Source: Terrimesophilobacter sp038243605
GTDB lineage: Bacteria > Actinomycetota > Actinomycetes > Actinomycetales > Microbacteriaceae
Direction: 5' to 3'
DNA length: 64,000 nt
Assembly (NCBI GenBank): GCA_038243605.1
Contig: JBBSQX010000005.1
Location: 1-64,000, forward strand
Below, one piece after another: positions 17,513 to 25,335 of this stretch; the stretch's first letter is position 1; each line of letters begins with the position of its first letter. The notes under the pieces were generated by a model. It made no database searches and had not been told where the DNA came from. It saw nothing but the letters and a program-made list of their open reading frames with translations. A program made the translations under genes and the position numbers.

Positions 17513-18946
17513 GTGAAAACCCTCATCAAGAACGGAACCGTCGTCAACTCCACGGGCACCGGCCAAGCCGATGTTCTCATTGATGGCGAAACCATCGCCG
17601 CGGTGCTCGCACCTGGGTCGACTCTGCTCGGGTTCGAACTCGAGAAGAACGTTGATACCGTCATTGACGCCAAAGGAAAGTATGTGATTCCGGGCGGCAT
17701 CGACGCACACACGCACATGGAGATGCCGTTCGGCGGCACCTCCGCAAGCGACACGTTTGAGACCGGCACGCGCGCCGCTGCATGGGGCGGCACGACGAGT
17801 ATCGTCGACTTCGTCGTGCAGTACGCGGGCGAGAACATTCTCGATCAGTACAAGGCGTGGCACGAGAAGGCCGCGGGCAACTGTGCGATCGACTACGGAT
17901 TCCATCAGATTCTCTCGGACATCCAAGATTCCTCGCTCACGGCGATGGACGAACTCATCAATGAAGGCGTCTCAAGCTTCAAGCTCTTTATGGCCTACAA
18001 GGGCGTGTTCCTTTCGGATGACGGACAGATTCTGCGCGCATTCCAGAAGGGTGCAGACCTCGGCGCGATGATGATGATGCACGCTGAAAACGGTGCCGTC
18101 ATTGACGTTCTCGTGCAGCAGGCGCTCGAAGCCGGCAACACCTCCCCCTACTATCACGGACTCACCCGCCCCTGGCAGGCAGAAGAAGAAGCCACCCACC
18201 GCGCCATCATGCTCGCGAACCTCACGGGGGCACCGCTCTACATCGTGCACGTGAGTGCGAAGCAGGCCGTCGAGCAGATCACGACCGCGCGCGATCGCGG
18301 CCAAAATGTGTTCGGTGAGACCTGCCCGCAATACCTGTACCTCTCGCTCGAGGAGCAGCTCGGTGCAACGAGCAAGGAGTGGGGAGACTTCGAGGGGGCA
18401 AAATGGGTGTGCTCCACACCGTTGCGCTCACGCACTGAAGGCCACCAGCACCACATGTGGCAGAGCCTTCGCACCAACGACATCCAGATGGTCTCGACCG
18501 ACCATTGTCCGTTCTGCATGAAGAACCAGAAAGACATGGGGATCGGGGACTTCTCGAAGATTCCGAACGGCATTGGCTCCGTGGAGCACCGCATGGACCT
18601 CATTTATCAGGGTGTTGTCGACGGCAACATCTCCCTCGAGCGCTGGGTGGAAGTCACCTCGACCACTCCGGCGCGCATGTTCGGAATGTACGGCAAGAAG
18701 GGTGTGATCCAGCCAGGCGCTGACGGCGACATCGTCGTCTACGACCCCAACGGTCACACCTCGATTGGCGTGGGCAAAACCCACCACATGAACATGGACT
18801 ACTCCGCCTGGGAGGGCTTCGAAATCGACGGCCACGTCGACACTGTGATCTCCCGCGGCAACGTCATCGTCGACAAGAACGAGTACCTCGGCACGCCAGG
18901 AGATGGCAAGTTCTTCAAGCGCGGCCTGTCGCAGTACCTGACCTAA
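17513..18946 (+). CDS. hydA: Dihydropyrimidinase / hydantoinase
   Basis: Cyclic-amidase of the amidohydrolase superfamily, 477 residues, opening dihydrouracil or dihydrothymine rings. The metal ligands are visible: HTH (His66/His68), the carbamylated Lys157 in SSFKLFMAYKG, and histidines in MMMHAENG and VHVSAKQ; VSTDHCPF supplies the catalytic aspartate. The GTG start has AAGGAG upstream. Together with the preceding beta-ureidopropionase it performs steps two and three of reductive pyrimidine breakdown. Hydantoin substrates cannot be excluded. Confidence 0.95.
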   Translation: MKTLIKNGTVVNSTGTGQADVLIDGETIAAVLAPGSTLLGFELEKNVDTVIDAKGKYVIPGGIDAHTHMEMPFGGTSASDTFETGTRAAAWGGTTSIVDFVVQYAGENILDQYKAWHEKAAGNCAIDYGFHQILSDIQDSSLTAMDELINEGVSSFKLFMAYKGVFLSDDGQILRAFQKGADLGAMMMMHAENGAVIDVLVQQALEAGNTSPYYHGLTRPWQAEEEATHRAIMLANLTGAPLYIVHVSAKQAVEQITTARDRGQNVFGETCPQYLYLSLEEQLGATSKEWGDFEGAKWVCSTPLRSRTEGHQHHMWQSLRTNDIQMVSTDHCPFCMKNQKDMGIGDFSKIPNGIGSVEHRMDLIYQGVVDGNISLERWVEVTSTTPARMFGMYGKKGVIQPGADGDIVVYDPNGHTSIGVGKTHHMNMDYSAWEGFEIDGHVDTVISRGNVIVDKNEYLGTPGDGKFFKRGLSQYLT

Positions 18947-18973
18947 ACAGCCCAAACCTGACCTGATTCCGTT

Positions 18974-19008
18974 GGTTGAGTAGTCGCCGCAGGCGGCGAA
19001 TCGAAACC
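18974..19008. repeat. Palindromic intergenic repeat (GGTTGAGTAG...TCGAAACC type)
   Basis: The stem TCGCCGC-AG-GCGGCGA is embedded between GGTTGAGTAG and ATCGAAACC. Very similar elements are, from memory, dispersed in high copy in Microbacteriaceae and other actinobacterial genomes. It lies in the 80-bp gap between hydA and the LLM gene, inside the operon, and could form a stable mRNA hairpin. Confidence 0.75.
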
Positions 19009-19026
19009 ACCGACAGAAAGAGCACA

Positions 19027-20043
19027 ATGGATTTCGGAGCAGTACTCCAAACCAACCCACCGTCGGCACGAACGGTGCAGTTGGCCAAACTCGCTGAGGC
19101 ACACGGGTTCAGCCACGTGTGGACATTCGACTCGCACCTGCTGTGGCAGGAACCGTACGTCATCTACAGCAAGATTCTTGCCGAGACCAACCGCATCATC
19201 GTTGGACCGATGGTCACAAACCCGGCCACGCGTGACTGGACGGTTACCGCCTCCACCTACGCGACGCTCAACGAGATGTACGGCAACAGAACGATTTGCG
19301 GTATCGGCCGTGGCGACTCGGCTGTGCGCGTGACCAACGGTGCACCCACGAACCTGAAGACACTGCGGGATTCGATTCACGTTATCCGCGAATTAGCGAA
19401 CTCCCGCTCGGTCGAATACAACGGAGCAACGCTGCAGTTCCCGTGGAGCAAAGGCTCAGAGCTTGAGGTGTGGGTTGCCGCATACGGTCCCCTCGCGCTC
19501 AAACTCACGGGCGAGGTCGGCGACGGGTTCATTCTGCAAATGGCAGACCTTGACGTGGCCGAGTGGATGATCAAGACGGTGCGCGATGCGGCAAAGGCGG
19601 TAGGTCGCGACCCGATGGCCGTGAAGTTCTGTGTTGCTGCCCCCATGTATATCGGCAATGACACCGACCATATGCGCAACCAGTGCCGCTGGTTTGGCGG
19701 CATGGTCGGCAATCATGTGGCCGACATCGTGGCGAAATACGGCGAAGGTTCTGCTGTTCCGAAAGCCCTCACCGACTACATCAAGGGCAGAGAGGGCTAC
19801 GACTACAACCAGCACGGGCAGACCGGAAACACGCACGCCGACTTCGTTCCGGACGAAATCGTCGATCGGTTCTGCATACTCGGCGACCCCGACGACCACA
19901 TTGAGAAACTCAAGGTGCTGAAGGAGATGGGCGTCGACCAGTTCGCCGGATACCTCCAGCACGACAACAAAGAAGAAACCATGCGGGTTTACGGCGAGAC
20001 CGTTATTCCTGCACTCTCTGAGAACATCGCGGCAAAGGTCTAG
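19027..20043 (+). CDS. LLM class flavin/F420-dependent oxidoreductase in the pyrimidine cluster
   Basis: Luciferase-like TIM-barrel protein of 338 residues from ATG 19027 (MDFGAVLQTNPPSARTVQLAKLAEAHG). The LLM pattern of AEAHGFSHVWTFDSHLLWQEPY and the YGPLALKLTGEVGDGFIL segment are clear. From memory it resembles the TIGR03842 group, annotated as F420-dependent. It sits between dihydropyrimidinase and the transporter genes. Its role is unknown: it might act on the pyrimidine ring or on a related heterocycle. The in-frame sequence 5' of 19027 contains the palindromic repeat, arguing against an earlier start. Confidence 0.85.
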   Translation: MDFGAVLQTNPPSARTVQLAKLAEAHGFSHVWTFDSHLLWQEPYVIYSKILAETNRIIVGPMVTNPATRDWTVTASTYATLNEMYGNRTICGIGRGDSAVRVTNGAPTNLKTLRDSIHVIRELANSRSVEYNGATLQFPWSKGSELEVWVAAYGPLALKLTGEVGDGFILQMADLDVAEWMIKTVRDAAKAVGRDPMAVKFCVAAPMYIGNDTDHMRNQCRWFGGMVGNHVADIVAKYGEGSAVPKALTDYIKGREGYDYNQHGQTGNTHADFVPDEIVDRFCILGDPDDHIEKLKVLKEMGVDQFAGYLQHDNKEETMRVYGETVIPALSENIAAKV

Positions 20044-20045
20044 GC

Positions 20046-21017
20046 ATGAACACGACCGCAACGCCCACGATGCAGGTCGAAACTGCCGTGCCCGGTGGTG
20101 CGAAAGGTGTACGTTCGCGGTCCGCCCGGGCTCCCAGAAAGAGTCGCATCGCGACGTGGCGGAAAGCTGGTTTTGGAGCCCTCGGCATCGTGTTCGTGGG
20201 ATTGATGTGGGAACTTTACAAGTTCATCGGCCCCGAAAAGGGATTCACCCTCGGCGATATTACGATCTTGCCGCGCACGAACGACATGTCGATGCCGCAC
20301 ATCTCCACGATGTTCGAGCGCCTCATGGAACCGCTCACCGGCGCCTCCAATTCCGTCACGATGTGGCACGCCGTCGTTGACGCATCGGCGTTCTCCCTTT
20401 ATGTCGCCGCGGTTGGTTGGCTCATCGGTGTGACGGTTGGGCTTCTGCTCGCACTCATCATGCAGCATTTTCGCACAGCACAATCCGCCGTACTGCCGTG
20501 GATCATCCTCAGCCAAACGGTGCCCCTCATCGCGATTGCACCGCTCGTGCGCCGTTGGGGTTCGGGGATTGAGATCGGTAGTTTTGTCTGGGAAAACTGG
20601 ATGTCGGTCGCCCTCATCGCAAGCTACCTCGCGTTCTTCCCCGTGTCGATTGGCGCCCTCCAGGGCCTCAACTCCCCTGACACCAACCACGTGGAACTGT
20701 TCCGCTCGTTTGGAGTCGGGTGGTGGAAAACGCTATTCCGTTTGCGCATCCCGGCGAGTGTTCCGTACCTGATCCCCGCCCTGCAGCTTGCCGCAGCGAA
20801 TGCCGTGATCGGCACCATCGTGGCCGAAGTGTCGATCGGCCTCAAGGGCGGAATCGGCCGCATGATTATCGAATTTGCTGGTGCAGCAGGTGGTGACCCC
20901 GGCAAACCCTGGGCACCGATCTTCGGAGCAGTCGCCATCGGGCTGATTGCCGCAGGAGTCGTAGGAGTACTCGCACTTTCCGTGCGCCGCTATCGCCGTG
21001 GGGAGACGAGCGCATGA
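20046..21017 (+). CDS. ABC transporter permease, NitT/TauT type (first subunit)
   Basis: Permease of 323 residues with a positively charged N-terminal extension of about 40 residues and six or so membrane segments. The EAA-type loop reads LFRSFGVGWWKTLFRLRIPASVPYLIPALQLAAANAVIGTIVAEV, typical of SsuC/TauC/ThiX relatives. It starts three bases after the LLM gene and overlaps the ATPase start by four bases. A second, different permease gene follows the ATPase, suggesting a heterodimeric channel. Confidence 0.9.
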   Translation: MNTTATPTMQVETAVPGGAKGVRSRSARAPRKSRIATWRKAGFGALGIVFVGLMWELYKFIGPEKGFTLGDITILPRTNDMSMPHISTMFERLMEPLTGASNSVTMWHAVVDASAFSLYVAAVGWLIGVTVGLLLALIMQHFRTAQSAVLPWIILSQTVPLIAIAPLVRRWGSGIEIGSFVWENWMSVALIASYLAFFPVSIGALQGLNSPDTNHVELFRSFGVGWWKTLFRLRIPASVPYLIPALQLAAANAVIGTIVAEVSIGLKGGIGRMIIEFAGAAGGDPGKPWAPIFGAVAIGLIAAGVVGVLALSVRRYRRGETSA

Positions 21018-21910
21018 CAACACAGAACAAGGAGACAACGGTGCAGGATTCGACGACCAGCCCAGGAACCAGCACATCAGGTTCCCAGCGCGGCCCAGCC
21101 AGCACCGACGCCCCCGCGGTGTCCATCGTCAATGTCGGAAAAATCTTCGAAGGCAAACGCGGCGCGCAGGTTATTGCCCTCGAAGCGATCAACCTTGAGG
21201 TGGCTCGTGGCGAGTTCGTGTCTCTCATTGGGCCATCCGGATGCGGCAAGAGCACGCTTATGCGCCTCATCGCCGACCTCGACCAGCCCACGAGCGGCGA
21301 GCTCACTGTCTTCGGCAAGACTGCGCACCAGGCGCGCCTCGATCAGGAGTACGGCATCGCGTTTCAGCAGGCCGGTCTGCTGCCGTGGCGCACTGTGCGT
21401 CAGAACATCGAACTCCCACTGCAGCTACACAAGGTGGGCAAAGCGCAGCGCGAGAAGCGTTCAAGCGAACTGCTGAAACTCGTGGGTCTCGCCGACTTTA
21501 GCGACAACTTTCCTGACCAGCTCTCTGGCGGAATGCAGCAGCGCGTTGCCATTGCCCGATCCCTCGCAGAGAGCCCAAACCTTCTGCTCATGGATGAGCC
21601 CTTCGGCGCGCTCGACGAGATGACGCGAGAGCACATGCAGGGTGAACTTGCTCACATCTGCGCAGAAACGGGAGCGGCCGTCGTCTTCGTCACTCACTCG
21701 ATTCCGGAGGCAGTGTTCCTCGCCAACCGCGTCGTCGTGCTCTCACCGCGCCCTGGGCGTATCCGCGCCATCGTCGATACAAAACTCGGCGGGGCAAGCG
21801 AGCGCACAGACCACCTGCGTGAAAGTACAGAGTTCTTCGCCTCCGTGAGTGAGGTTCGCGAATACCTGCACGGCTCCGACGCGACGCCACTGGGGGTGGA
21901 TAACCGATGA
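21014..21910 (+). CDS. ABC transporter ATP-binding protein, NitT/TauT (SsuB/ThiZ-like)
   Basis: ATPase of 298 residues with Walker A GPSGCGKST, Q-loop IAFQQAGLLPWRTVRQN, signature LSGGMQQRVAIARSLA and Walker B LLLMDEPFGALDEMTRE. An N-terminal extension of about 45 residues is low in complexity. The LLPWRTVRQN pattern is typical of nitrate/taurine/thiamine-precursor importers. Four-base overlaps with both permease genes indicate tight translational coupling. Confidence 0.93.
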   Translation: MTTQNKETTVQDSTTSPGTSTSGSQRGPASTDAPAVSIVNVGKIFEGKRGAQVIALEAINLEVARGEFVSLIGPSGCGKSTLMRLIADLDQPTSGELTVFGKTAHQARLDQEYGIAFQQAGLLPWRTVRQNIELPLQLHKVGKAQREKRSSELLKLVGLADFSDNFPDQLSGGMQQRVAIARSLAESPNLLLMDEPFGALDEMTREHMQGELAHICAETGAAVVFVTHSIPEAVFLANRVVVLSPRPGRIRAIVDTKLGGASERTDHLRESTEFFASVSEVREYLHGSDATPLGVDNR

Positions 21911-22674
21911 GAGCGGCGTTCGGCGCATCGAAGGGAGCGCTCCCACCCCTGCTACTCGGGTTGGTGACGCTTCTGCTCTGGCAACTCGCCGTTGTCGTGC
22001 TGGAGATCAAGCCGTTTGTGCTGCCAAGCCCCACCGCGATCGGCGGGCAGTTCTTCAACAACATGAACACGGTGTGGTCGAACTCGCTCATCACGGGGTT
22101 CAACTCACTCATCGGCCTGTTCATCGGCATGGTGCTCGGCATCCTTCTCGCCATCATCGCTTCGCTGGTGCGCACGATCGATGAACTGAGTTCCGCCGTG
22201 GTCGCGGCCGCCATGGTGCTGCCCATCGTCGCCCTCGCGCCCGTGCTGTACGGGATGTTCAGTGCGAGCCAACAGACCGCTCGACAGCTCGTTGCCTCAC
22301 TCGCCGTGTTTGTTCCCGTCTACGTCAACACGCTCAAGGGCTTGCGCCAGGTGCGCCCGGTGCACCGCGACCTCATGCGCGCGCACGCCGCTGGCACGTG
22401 GCAGACGATTGGCACAGTAACGCTGCCCACCGCCTTGCCGTTCATCTTCACGGGTGTGCGCATCGCGTCCTCCCTCGCCGTCATTGCCGCAGTCATCGCC
22501 GAGTACTTTGGTGGACCCAAGAGTGGCCTCGGCGGGGCCATCACGACCGCCGCGGCGGGGAGCAATTATCCGCTTGCCTGGGCATACGTGCTCGGCTCCA
22601 TCATCCTCGGCCTGGTTTTCTACCTGGCAGTGCTCGGCATCGAGAAATGGGTTCTGCGCAACCGGGGAGTTTAA
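21907..22674 (+). CDS. ABC transporter permease, NitT/TauT type (second subunit)
   Basis: Permease of 255 residues with six hydrophobic segments. The EAA loop reads MRAHAAGTWQTIGTVTLPTALPFIFTGVRIASSLAVIAAVIAEY. It differs clearly from the first permease and probably pairs with it. It is coupled by a four-base overlap to the ATPase and followed by the binding-protein gene after 55 bases. Confidence 0.9.
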   Translation: MRAAFGASKGALPPLLLGLVTLLLWQLAVVVLEIKPFVLPSPTAIGGQFFNNMNTVWSNSLITGFNSLIGLFIGMVLGILLAIIASLVRTIDELSSAVVAAAMVLPIVALAPVLYGMFSASQQTARQLVASLAVFVPVYVNTLKGLRQVRPVHRDLMRAHAAGTWQTIGTVTLPTALPFIFTGVRIASSLAVIAAVIAEYFGGPKSGLGGAITTAAAGSNYPLAWAYVLGSIILGLVFYLAVLGIEKWVLRNRGV

Positions 22675-22729
22675 AAAAATACAGCGTTCCACCCAGCAGT
22701 GTCCGAAGAAGTACAACTAGGAGGAAGCA

Positions 22730-23878
22730 ATGCACAACCGCAAAAGAATAGTGATGGGAGCGGCAGTCCTCGCTACTGCAGCTCTCGCGCTCAGCGCCTG
22801 CAGCCCCCCCGGCGGAGGTTCTAACACCGAAGGAACTGACAGCGAGGGGCTCACCCCCGTCACCCTGCAGCTCCAGTGGTTTGCCCAAGCACAGTTCAGC
22901 GGATATTACGCTGCGCTTGACCAGGGCTTCTACAAAGACGAAGGCCTCGACGTCACCCTGCAGGAAGGTGGCGCTGACATTGTTCCGCAGGATGCGCTCA
23001 CCGCCGGCCAGGCCGACTACGCGATCTCGTGGGTACCGAAGGTTCTCGGCTCGATTGAGCAGGGCGCAAATATCACCAATGTCGCCCAGATCTTCGAACG
23101 GTCTGCAACGTTGCAGATCTCGTTCAAAGACAAGAACATCACGAAGCCAGAAGACCTCAAGGGTCACACCGTTGGTAGCTGGGGTTACGGCAACGAGTGG
23201 GAAATCTTTGCAGGCCTGCAGGAGGCTGACCTCACCGTGAACGACATCACACTCGTCACGCAGGCGTTCGACATGCTCGGACTACTGCAAGGCGACATCG
23301 ATGCCGCTCAGGCGATGACCTACAATGAGTACGCACAGGTGTTGGAAACCATCAACCCCGACACCGGTGAGCTGTACACAGCAGATGACTTGAACGTCAT
23401 CGACTGGAACAAGGTCGGCAGCGGAATGCTGCAGGACTCCATTTGGGCGGATGCTGACCGACTGGCCAGCGACCCCAAGTACGAAGAGACCACCGTCAAG
23501 TTCCTGAAGGCCTCCATCAGGGGCTGGATCTACGCGGCAGGCGACCCGCAGGCTGCTGCGGACATCGTGACCGCGGCAGGCTCCACGCTCGGAACCAGCC
23601 ACCAGTTGTGGATGGCGAACGAGGTCAACAAGCTGATCTGGCCTTCCACCAACGGCATCGGCATGATCGACGAAGGTGCGTGGGACCGCACAGTGAAGAT
23701 CGCGTTGACCACGCAGAACGAGACCGGTGCGACCATCCTCACGAAGGACCCGCCAAAGACCGCCCACAGCAACAAGTACATTCAGCAGGCGCTGGATGAG
23801 CTTAAAGCTGAAGGCGTAGATGTGATGGGCACGAGCTACAAGCCCGTCGACGTCGTCCTCAAGGAGGGCGGCAAGTAG
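22730..23878 (+). CDS. ABC transporter substrate-binding lipoprotein, NMT1/THI5-like
   Basis: Solute-binding protein of 382 residues with a lipoprotein signal (lipobox LSAC). It carries the NMT1/THI5 pattern LQLQWFAQAQFSGYYAALDQGFYKDEGLDVTLQEGG. Family members bind thiamine-pyrimidine precursors, riboflavin, nitrate or sulfonates. In this operon a dihydropyrimidine, hydantoin or N-carbamoyl compound is the likely ligand, by context. A strong AGGAGG precedes the ATG. Confidence 0.9.
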   Translation: MHNRKRIVMGAAVLATAALALSACSPPGGGSNTEGTDSEGLTPVTLQLQWFAQAQFSGYYAALDQGFYKDEGLDVTLQEGGADIVPQDALTAGQADYAISWVPKVLGSIEQGANITNVAQIFERSATLQISFKDKNITKPEDLKGHTVGSWGYGNEWEIFAGLQEADLTVNDITLVTQAFDMLGLLQGDIDAAQAMTYNEYAQVLETINPDTGELYTADDLNVIDWNKVGSGMLQDSIWADADRLASDPKYEETTVKFLKASIRGWIYAAGDPQAAADIVTAAGSTLGTSHQLWMANEVNKLIWPSTNGIGMIDEGAWDRTVKIALTTQNETGATILTKDPPKTAHSNKYIQQALDELKAEGVDVMGTSYKPVDVVLKEGGK

Positions 23879-23887
23879 TAGAACATC

Positions 23888-23944
23888 GGTTGGGCGGCCC
23901 CACGGGGTCGCCCCACCACCCATCGCTGTTGCACTGGGCAACAG
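23888..23944 (+). promoter_or_regulatory. Two consecutive stem-loops between binding-protein and aminotransferase genes
   Basis: The first stem pairs GGTTGGGCGGCCC with GGGTCGCCCCACC (23888-23917) with one mismatch and one G-U pair. The second pairs CTGTTGC with GCAACAG around ACTGG (23926-23944). No T-run follows. The arrangement fits mRNA stabilisation of the upstream binding-protein message or partial termination inside the operon. Confidence 0.55.
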
Positions 23945-23972
23945 ATCAACAAAGAAAGAAGCACGATAGACC

Positions 23973-25301
23973 GTGACCGACACCACCACAACGAACGGCG
24001 CCGACCTCGACGCCAAGGCCATCGAACTTGATGCCTATGTCTTTCACTCCTGGTCAGCTCAAGCAAAGCTGACCCCGTTCGTCATCTCCGGCGGCCTTGG
24101 GTGCCGCGTGTGGGATAGCTCCGGTCGCACCTTTCTCGACTTCTCCAGCCAGCTCGTGAACGTGAACATCGGGCACCAGCATCCTGCCGTCATCTCTGCC
24201 ATTCAGGAGCAGGCCGGCACTCTCGCCACCATCGCGCCAGCAACCGTAAACAGAATGCGCGGCGAAGCAGCCAAGCGCATCGTTGATCGCGCGCCGGATG
24301 GCTTCAACAAAGTCTTCTTCACGAACGGTGGCGCCGACGCGAACGAAAACGCCATCCGCATGGCACGTCTGCACACCGGTCGCGACAAAATTCTTTCCAC
24401 CTATCGCTCGTACCACGGCAACACGGGCTCAGCGATTGTCTCCACGGGTGACTGGCGTCGGGTCGCTAACGAGTACGCCCGCGGACACGCACACTTCTTT
24501 GGCCCCTACGCGTACCGCAGCGAGTTCTGGTCCACCAGCGAAGAGCAGGAGTGCGAGCGCGCCCTGCACCACCTCGAGCGTGTCATCCAGAGCGAGGGCG
24601 CCGCTGGCATCGCCGCTGTGCTGCTCGAAACGATTCCTGGCACTGCCGGCGTGCTCATGCCACCGCCCGGTTACCTCGAAGGCGTGCGCGCACTCTGCGA
24701 CAAGTACGAACTCGTCATGATCCTCGACGAGGTGATGGCCGGCTTTGGTCGCACCGGCAACTGGTTCGCGTTCGACGCCTACGACATCGTGCCAGACCTC
24801 ATTACCTTCGCGAAGGGCGTGAACTCCGGTTACGTTCCCGTCGGTGGCGTGTTGATTTCGGATGCCATCGCCGCCAACTTCGACAACGTCGTGTTCCCCG
24901 GTGGGCTCACCTACAGCGGCCACCCACTCGCGATGGCCTCTATCGTGGCGGCACAGGACGCAATGGAATCTGAGGGCATCGTTGAGAACGCCGCTCGCAT
25001 CGGCCGCGACGTGATCGCGCCAGCCCTCGAGAAGCTGAAGGCAGATCACCCGATCATCGGTGAGGTACGAGGCACCGGCGTGTTCTGGGCTGTTGAACTT
25101 GTCTCTGACCGCGAGGCCCGCACCCCGGTGAGCGCGGCGGTGATGGGCAGGATCAAGTCTGAGCTCATCGCCCGCAACCTGCTGCCGTTCATTTCGGAGA
25201 ACCGCATCCACGTGGTTCCGCCGTGCGTCGTCACCGACGACGAGGTCGCAGAAGCAATGGCGATCTACAACGAGGTTCTCTCCCTCGACCTGCTTTCCTA
25301 A
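23973..25301 (+). CDS. Class III aminotransferase, probable beta-alanine transaminase
   Basis: PLP enzyme of 442 residues, GTG start. Class III features are present: VFFTNGGADANENAIRMAR, the PLP-facing LVMILDEVMAGFGRTGNWFAFD, and the catalytic lysine in DLITFAKGVNSGYVPVGGVL. In this operon it most likely converts beta-alanine (or beta-aminoisobutyrate) to malonate (methylmalonate) semialdehyde. Related enzymes use taurine or gamma-aminobutyrate, so the substrate rests on context. Confidence 0.9.
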   Translation: MTDTTTTNGADLDAKAIELDAYVFHSWSAQAKLTPFVISGGLGCRVWDSSGRTFLDFSSQLVNVNIGHQHPAVISAIQEQAGTLATIAPATVNRMRGEAAKRIVDRAPDGFNKVFFTNGGADANENAIRMARLHTGRDKILSTYRSYHGNTGSAIVSTGDWRRVANEYARGHAHFFGPYAYRSEFWSTSEEQECERALHHLERVIQSEGAAGIAAVLLETIPGTAGVLMPPPGYLEGVRALCDKYELVMILDEVMAGFGRTGNWFAFDAYDIVPDLITFAKGVNSGYVPVGGVLISDAIAANFDNVVFPGGLTYSGHPLAMASIVAAQDAMESEGIVENAARIGRDVIAPALEKLKADHPIIGEVRGTGVFWAVELVSDREARTPVSAAVMGRIKSELIARNLLPFISENRIHVVPPCVVTDDEVAEAMAIYNEVLSLDLLS

Positions 25302-25335
25302 TGCCGCTCTCGACAGACAACGAAACGACAATGAC

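Noticed and set aside
16621..17838. A 405-codon open frame antisense to the beta-ureidopropionase gene
   Set aside because: It is the codon-bias shadow of a well-supported nitrilase gene, with no family match and no ribosome site.
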